Source: Nocardia pneumoniae NBRC 100136
Lineage (GTDB): Bacteria; Actinomycetota; Actinomycetes; Mycobacteriales; Mycobacteriaceae
DNA: 64,000 bases
Assembly (NCBI RefSeq): GCF_000308755.1
Contig: NZ_BAGF01000151.1
Span: 1-64,000, forward strand
Reading direction: 5' to 3'
The notes under the pieces were generated by a model that saw only the letters and a program-made list of their open reading frames with translations, was not told the origin of the DNA and ran no database searches. Shown here piece after piece: positions 59,080 to 64,000 of the stretch (positions are counted from its first letter, which is position 1; each line of letters begins with the position of its first letter). The translations under genes were made by a program, and so were the position numbers.

Positions 59080-61041
59080 GTGCAGTTGCTTGCGATCGTT
59101 CTCTACAACGCATCGGGCGCCAAGCGCACCCTCGAGTTCAAGCCAGGTTCCCTCAACATCGTTACCGGCGAGTCCAAGACCGGGAAGAGCGCCCTGTTGG
59201 ACATCCTGGAGTACTGCCTCGGACGAGACAGCCTTCAGATGCCGATCGGACCGATCACCCGCTCGGTAATGTGGTACTCGGCTCTATTCGACCTCGGCGG
59301 CGGTAGGGCATTCGTGGCGCGGCCAGCACCGAAGTCGGGCAAGAGCTCGACTCAGCTGGCTATGCTCCGCTTCGGCACCGAACTCGAGCCGCCAGAGTTG
59401 CACGAACTAACCGCTGATACCGACTCCAACTCGGTTCGTGAGCAAATCGGTCGAAGAATCGGCATCGAAGAGAATCTGCACGAACCAGCAGGGCCGGTCC
59501 GGCACGCGTACGAAGCACACCTCGGGCACGCAGCTCTGCTGTGTCTTCAAGGGCAGAACGAAATTGCCGACCGTCATTACCTCTTCCACCGTCAAGGCGA
59601 CCAGGGTATCTTCCAGACACTCAAAGAAACGATCCCCTACTTCATCGGCGCGGTACCTCGTGACCAAGCACTGCGCCGTGCACAGTTGGTCGCAGCAAGA
59701 CGCGATCTGCGCAATCTCGAGAGCCGGTACCGGCAAGCGGAAGATGCCAGCCAACTCGCTGAAGGCACACTGGCCGCCCTATGGCGGGAAGCTTACGCAC
59801 AGGGCCTGGTCGATACGGCTGACCCGCCCACCCGTCCAGCAGCCATCAGTGCTCTCCACGCAGCGACATCCGCTTACAGCTCAGTACCAGATGCCGATAC
59901 TGAGATTGCACGGACGGTCGAGCTGAACGAGCAGCGGGATGCGCTTCGCTATCAGCTGCGAGCCATCAACGCGGACCGCGAAATGCTTCTACAACAACAA
60001 TCATCGGAGGCCGGGTATGTCGGTGCGGTTCGCACGCAATCGGCCCGCCTGGAGAGCTTGAATTTGCTCGGCCTCGCCTCCCAGGGCGAAAACGGTCTCG
60101 GCCATACGGATTCAGAGGTTGTATGCGCATTCTGCGGTAACACGGTAGATGAACCGGCTCCGTCAGTTCGGGACCTTGACAACAGCCTGCGGGATTTGAG
60201 TGCCCAGCTGGCAAGAATCGATGCCGCGCGACCAGCCCGTCGTGCAGCCATCACCGACTTGGATGCGAGTGCCGCCGAGGTCCGTGCCAGACTGCGCAGT
60301 ATCGAGTCGGCTCTGCGTTCGATCAACGAGAGCAGAGCGACAACCGATCAACTGCCGGAAGAGACCCGCACTGAATTCACTCGTGGACGAATCCACGCAA
60401 CGCTCAGCGCCATTGCGAATGGCTCGGATAGCGACATCGCACGCCTGAAGCATCTACTCGACATCGCTGAACAGCGTGTACGGGGACTGGAGGCCGAACT
60501 CGACCCTGAAGAGGAGCGCGAACAGCTTACTTCACGTCTGGTCACTATCAGCCAAGACATGACCGAGTGGGCGAACCGACTGCAGTTGGAGCACGGCGAC
60601 AGCAATGTGCGGCTGGACCTAAATCGGCTCACCGTTGTCGCGGACACCGAACAAGGCCCGGCACCCTTGTTTCGCATCGGCAGCGGCGAGAATTGGGTGG
60701 GTTACCACCTCGTGGCGCACTTGGCCTTACATCGGTACTTCGTACGGCAGGGGCGCCCGGTGCCGCGCATCCTCATGCTCGACCAGCCAACGCAGGTATG
60801 GTACCGATCCGAGGTTGACCAACAATCCGGTTCGCCGAGTTCCGACACCGACCGCGAAGCCGTCCGTAGACTTTTCCAGCTAATCCACGACGTCGTTCAG
60901 GAGTTAGCGCCCGAGTTGCAGATCATAGTATGCGACCATGCCAATCTTCCCGAGGACTGGTTCCAGCAATCGGTGGTCCAGAACTGGCGCAACGGGGAGA
61001 AACTTATACCCCCGTCGTGGCTCGAGTCTCCAACCGCATAG
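59080..61041 (+). CDS. ABC-3C system SMC/Rad50-like ATPase (DUF3732)
   Basis: This 653-residue protein has an N-terminal Walker A (VTGESKTGKSALLDIL, near residues 28-43), long central coiled coils, and a C-terminal half-ATPase with the signature-like RIGSGENWVGYHLVAHLAL and Walker B RILMLDQPTQVWY. This is the split-ATPase plan of SMC and Rad50 proteins. At residue 348, between the two coiled-coil arms, there is CAFC, a Cys-X2-Cys in the place of a Rad50 zinc hook. The GTG at 59080 is five bases after the previous stop; upstream frames are shadow. The protein should dimerise on DNA and drive or gate the nuclease-like first component. Family assignment is strong; the trigger is unknown. Confidence 0.9.
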   Translation: MQLLAIVLYNASGAKRTLEFKPGSLNIVTGESKTGKSALLDILEYCLGRDSLQMPIGPITRSVMWYSALFDLGGGRAFVARPAPKSGKSSTQLAMLRFGTELEPPELHELTADTDSNSVREQIGRRIGIEENLHEPAGPVRHAYEAHLGHAALLCLQGQNEIADRHYLFHRQGDQGIFQTLKETIPYFIGAVPRDQALRRAQLVAARRDLRNLESRYRQAEDASQLAEGTLAALWREAYAQGLVDTADPPTRPAAISALHAATSAYSSVPDADTEIARTVELNEQRDALRYQLRAINADREMLLQQQSSEAGYVGAVRTQSARLESLNLLGLASQGENGLGHTDSEVVCAFCGNTVDEPAPSVRDLDNSLRDLSAQLARIDAARPARRAAITDLDASAAEVRARLRSIESALRSINESRATTDQLPEETRTEFTRGRIHATLSAIANGSDSDIARLKHLLDIAEQRVRGLEAELDPEEEREQLTSRLVTISQDMTEWANRLQLEHGDSNVRLDLNRLTVVADTEQGPAPLFRIGSGENWVGYHLVAHLALHRYFVRQGRPVPRILMLDQPTQVWYRSEVDQQSGSPSSDTDREAVRRLFQLIHDVVQELAPELQIIVCDHANLPEDWFQQSVVQNWRNGEKLIPPSWLESPTA

Positions 61042-61244
61042 GTTCGCAGGCGTTGGCTCACCTCCGACTGTCGTCGCGGGAATCGCAAGGTGGTCTACGT
61101 TCGGCGCGATGGTTTCCACGAGCCGCCTGAGCATCGGTGATCATCGACGCACTGGGCTGCGACGCAAGCTCTCAACGGAGGTCACCGCTTCCACAGGTCG
61201 ATCTCTGTGGTTAGCGCATGTGTCCCTCTCCGGGACATTCAATG

Positions 61245-61286
61245 ACACGGTCTGTGGCAGATTTGCCACAGAACCGTGTTTTTTTT
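61245..61286 (+). terminator. Strong intrinsic terminator after the ABC-3C operon
   Basis: ACACGGTCTGTGGCA and TGCCACAGAACCGTGT form a near-perfect 15-bp stem with a four-base loop, followed directly by a run of Ts to 61286. It lies 204 bp beyond the ATPase stop. The stem is symmetric, but T-rich sequence follows only on the plus-strand side, so it acts on plus-strand transcripts. Confidence 0.85.
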
Positions 61287-61722
61287 GGGGCTTTAACCGG
61301 GGTCCGGACTCGTTTTCAGCGGCAAGATTGCCGCGCGGTGGTGTCATTGAACGGCTCGGACACGGTCCCGGTGTCGCTGTGGCTGGCACGAATGATCTGC
61401 CGCCGCGGCTGCGCGGGCATGCGTTGGTTTGCCGCGTCAGGGCATGTCCGACCGGATCACATTCACCCGATGACCTGGGTAAAAGTCGTCGTCGTGGATC
61501 TGCCTTGAAGATCTTGACCGTGCTCTGGCGAACATCGGATAATGGACACCTGACGGTGGTGATGGTCGCCGCGAGCCGTGAAGTATTCCCGGTTTGTGCC
61601 GGTCGGTCGACCACCCCAGTCCAGTGCAGTCGGCGCTGGTGCCGTTATTTTCCCGAGCGTCTCCAGCCAATCAGCCCTGGGGTTTGCAAACACCGTCACT
61701 TCGTCTCGTGTTGAGGAGCACC
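61287..61722. other. Non-coding gap beyond the terminator
   Basis: I find no supported gene in these 436 bp. GTGTCATTGAA at 61341-61351 is the inverse of TTCAATGACAC at 61238-61248, so the terminator sits inside a wider 11-bp inverted pair. This could be the trace of a former insertion element; no transposase is present. Confidence 0.4.
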
Positions 61723-62069
61723 GTGAGTTTCGACGAAGTCCCCGTCACACCACTCCCGCTCCCCCATCAGCCGCCGGTGCTCGACCGCGGCGCCGGCGAT
61801 GCTGGCCGCTCGCCGGTCGGTTCTCCGCGGCTCGGTGAGTACATCGACCGGATGCGTAGGAAGGTCCCGCCAAAGATGCTGAGGACTTACGACTCGGCAT
61901 GGAGGGTGATCAGTCAGGCATGGGTGACGAGTGTTGAGCGAGCCGACGACCAGGGAGATAGAAGAGCTGATGTCACCAGGTCGTCCGTGAACGGGAGGCA
62001 TGGCAGACCCGGCTGAGCGTCATCCACATCCTCGGCTGCCCGCTACACCCGACGAGGCTTTCTCCTGAA
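61723..62069 (+). pseudogene. Truncated, frameshifted relic, probably a tyrosine-recombinase N-terminus
   Basis: A GTG at 61723 with GAGGAG seven bases upstream opens a frame with GEYIDRMRRKVPPKMLRTYD and SAWRVISQAW, which resembles the SAM-like core-binding domain of tyrosine integrases. The same theme continues after small shifts as TTREIEELM and VVREREAWQTRLSVIHILGC in neighbouring frames, then stops. No catalytic domain follows. It is best read as the stump of an integrase from another element that delivered part of the island; the family call is tentative. Confidence 0.45.
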
Positions 62070-62142
62070 TCGCCACGCATCACCCGAAGTCGCTTTATCG
62101 AACATGTGTTCGACGCCACCGTTCCGCGGTATGGTTTCCGCC

Positions 62143-63507
62143 ATGTCGCAGCAGCCCAGCGGGGAAGTCCACGAGCGCACCAGCGTAGAGCTCTTCGCGG
62201 GCGGTGGCGGGTTGGCGATGGCCGTGGGCCGGGCCAAGTTTCGGCCGCTCTTATTCAACGAGTTCGCGAAGCGCGCGTGCGAGACGCTTGCTTACAACGC
62301 GGCCAGACGTGTCGAAGATGGCGACACGCCCTGGATTCCCGTGGGCAAGCAGCGCCCACCCCTCGTGGAGGGGGACGTGGCGAAGGTCGACTTCGAATAC
62401 CTTCGTGGCCGAGTCGATGTTCTCGCCGGCGGTCCGCCGTGTCAGCCGTTCTCGCTCGGCGGCGCGGCGCGGGGCGACGAGGACGAACGCAACGGCTTCC
62501 CGCACATGTTTCGCGCCATCCGCGAGATGCGCCCGAAGGCGGTGATCTGCGAGAACGTGCGCGGCCTGCTGCGCCCGTCGTTCAGGCCGTACTTCGACTA
62601 CATCGAGCGAGAGCTGTCCCTCCCGTTCGAGCGACGGGCCGAGGGATCCAACTGGGAGGACCACGACGCGATCCTGCGCCGCCTGTCCACTTCCTCGTCG
62701 ATCCCGGACGACGAGCGCTACGAGGTCGCTCACTTCCCCGTGAACGCCGCCGACTATGGCGTACCGCAGATCCGAAACCGGGTGATCCTCATCGCCTTTC
62801 GCCGGGACCTCGGCGTCGACTTCGACAGGTTCCGAAAACTCGTGCGCCCCACGCACTCCGCCGCGCGTCTGTACGCGGACATGCACGACGGCACGTATTG
62901 GAACCGGCACTACAAGGCAAAAATTTCTGCCGCCGTGCGCAAATCGGTCATGAGCCGGATCCCCCCTACGCCCCAGAGTCCGCTGCTCATGGACGAACCG
63001 CAGCTACAGCCCTGGAGGACGCTACGTGACGCGCTGCTCGGCGACGAGGCCAATGGGATACCACCCCTGCCGGATATCCCGCCGTGCCAGCTGGACCGCA
63101 AGGACCACTGGAAGGACCTCGCCAAAAAGCATTGGAGCCCGGTGACCAGGGCGGTCGTGGTCAAAGACCACATCGGCTGGCCAGACGCGCGTATTTACCC
63201 GGGCCACACGCCGAACGAGCTGGACCGACCAGCGAAGACGGTCAAGGCGGGCGTGCACGGTGTACCGGGCGGCGAGTCGGTGATGCTCCTCGACGACGGG
63301 ACCCACCGCTACATGACAGTCCGCGAGACTGCCAGGGTGATGACGTTCCCCGACGACTGGGTACTTTCCGGCCCCCGCGGCGAGAAGATGAGGCAGCTCG
63401 GAAACGCGGTGCCGGTCCGGCTCGGCGAGGTCTTCGCGACCGCCGTGGCCACGGTCCTCACCGAGGCGGAGGCCAAGGTCGCCGGAATGGCCAAGAGCAA
63501 GAACTAG
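62143..63507 (+). CDS. dcm: DNA (cytosine-5-)-methyltransferase
   Basis: This 454-residue enzyme methylates cytosine at C5 in a specific DNA sequence. Ordered motifs are I (SVELFAGGGGLAMAVG, SAM binding), IV with the catalytic cysteine (GGPPCQPFSLGG), VI (ICENVRGLL), VIII (PQIRNRVILIAFR), a target-recognition region at about residues 230-390, and X (MRQLGNAVPVRLGEVF). The ATG at 62143 is used because it lies just before motif I with family-typical spacing; the 62104 start adds 13 unrelated residues and neither has a good Shine-Dalgarno. The Vsr-type gene begins five bp after its stop, so the pair is an operon. A partner restriction enzyme, if any, is beyond the window. The recognition sequence cannot be deduced. 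Confidence 0.93.
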   Translation: MSQQPSGEVHERTSVELFAGGGGLAMAVGRAKFRPLLFNEFAKRACETLAYNAARRVEDGDTPWIPVGKQRPPLVEGDVAKVDFEYLRGRVDVLAGGPPCQPFSLGGAARGDEDERNGFPHMFRAIREMRPKAVICENVRGLLRPSFRPYFDYIERELSLPFERRAEGSNWEDHDAILRRLSTSSSIPDDERYEVAHFPVNAADYGVPQIRNRVILIAFRRDLGVDFDRFRKLVRPTHSAARLYADMHDGTYWNRHYKAKISAAVRKSVMSRIPPTPQSPLLMDEPQLQPWRTLRDALLGDEANGIPPLPDIPPCQLDRKDHWKDLAKKHWSPVTRAVVVKDHIGWPDARIYPGHTPNELDRPAKTVKAGVHGVPGGESVMLLDDGTHRYMTVRETARVMTFPDDWVLSGPRGEKMRQLGNAVPVRLGEVFATAVATVLTEAEAKVAGMAKSKN

Positions 63508-63512
63508 GTACG

Positions 63513-64000
63513 ATGGTGACTAGGTCGAACCCGAACCGGTGGCGCGACAGGATGCCACCGGACAGCGCGTGGAAGTGTCGGCCCGGCTTGGACAGGGCCA
63601 AGCGGACAGCGGAGCAGGACCGAGCCGCTGGCGGGAACCACAACCGGCTCGTCGGGCTCGCCGACGGCCGGATCGCCCACGCCTCAGTCGTTTTGAAGGT
63701 GTTGCCGCGGACGCGCCGGATCCGCGCCTACGTTCGCTGGTACGACTGCGGCAGGACAGTCACGCGCTACGTCGGAGAGGTCGACGCCACCACGCGGCGA
63801 GGAAACCTTGAGAAAGCATGGCAGTCGGTTATAGCGATGAGCCTCCTGCCGACTCCGACCGCCACGACGGGTTCCTGGGCGAGCACCCCTGCCGTCCGGG
63901 CGGTGATGCGAGGCAACCGGAGCCGCAATACCGGGCCGGAACTCGCGCTGCGCAAAAACCTTTGGGCGCGAGGCCTCCGGTATCGAGTCGACGCGCGACC
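63513..64000 (+). CDS. vsr: Very short patch repair (Vsr)-type endonuclease with N-terminal extension (cut by window edge)
   Basis: The first 162 residues are in the window. Residues from about 125 match the start of Vsr endonucleases: STPAVRAVMRGNRSRNTGPE and then LALRKNLWARGLRYRVDARP, where actinobacterial Vsr proteins usually begin. Vsr nicks beside T:G mismatches formed when 5-methylcytosine deaminates, so it belongs with the methyltransferase five bp upstream. The 120 residues before it are not part of the usual protein. They include an Arg/Trp/Tyr strand-rich block (RIRAYVRWYDCGRTVTRYVG) that could bind DNA. The catalytic Asp and zinc residues lie beyond the window, so activity cannot be judged. 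Confidence 0.85.
   Translation, partial: MVTRSNPNRWRDRMPPDSAWKCRPGLDRAKRTAEQDRAAGGNHNRLVGLADGRIAHASVVLKVLPRTRRIRAYVRWYDCGRTVTRYVGEVDATTRRGNLEKAWQSVIAMSLLPTPTATTGSWASTPAVRAVMRGNRSRNTGPELALRKNLWARGLRYRVDAR

Overview
The window is high-GC, densely coded actinomycete DNA. Nocardia or a close relative is the likeliest source. The support is a giant modular polyketide synthase (PKS), GTG and TTG starts, many ATGA/GTGA overlaps, an HxlR/imine-reductase pair, and an integrated element with a MobF relaxase and a large serine recombinase of actinobacterial type. The genus is an inference, not a marker-based call.

Region 1 (1-2505) is nucleotide-sugar and glycosyl-transfer related: the start of a GDP-mannose 4,6-dehydratase, a DPM1-like polyprenol-phosphate glycosyltransferase, an NAD-dependent epimerase-like protein and a small cupin.

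Region 2 (2521-38950) is the centrepiece, a minus-strand PKS operon of 36 kb. PKS1 (7291 aa) and PKS2 (4257 aa) carry eight ketosynthases and eight acyl carrier proteins. Only modules 1 and 3 have their own acyltransferase (AT). Modules 2 and 4-8 lack one, and the operon ends with a free AT fused to a thioesterase. This is a hybrid cis-/trans-AT line. Module 5 is split across the gene boundary (ketosynthase ends PKS1, dehydratase starts PKS2). The last three modules have no ketoreductase; the first of them carries a C-methyltransferase, and the chain leaves through a thioester reductase, so an aldehyde or alcohol is expected. No loading module is visible. A TTGACG-17-TATGTT promoter precedes PKS1. 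An HxlR regulator lies upstream in the same direction and is divergent from an imine-reductase-like enzyme.

Region 3 (40633 to about 57000) is a decayed conjugative or mobilizable element next to tRNA-Leu(GAG). Its serine recombinase runs 3' into the tRNA gene and is interrupted by an amber codon where the family has Trp. Its MobF relaxase has one frameshift in a C-tract. The cargo looks intact: a phosphomannomutase, an XRE/TPR-type regulator, and a tightly coupled six-gene operon (unknown protein, DUF4254-like, one-TM protein, radical SAM enzyme, DEDDh 3'-5' exonuclease, NadR-like P-loop ATPase/kinase). I do not recognise a described pathway for this operon.

Region 4 (57364-64000) is a defence island: a complete ABC-three-component (ABC-3C) system, a strong intrinsic terminator, a broken integrase-like relic, a DNA cytosine-5 methyltransferase and the start of a Vsr-type mismatch endonuclease with an unusual N-terminal extension, cut by the window edge.
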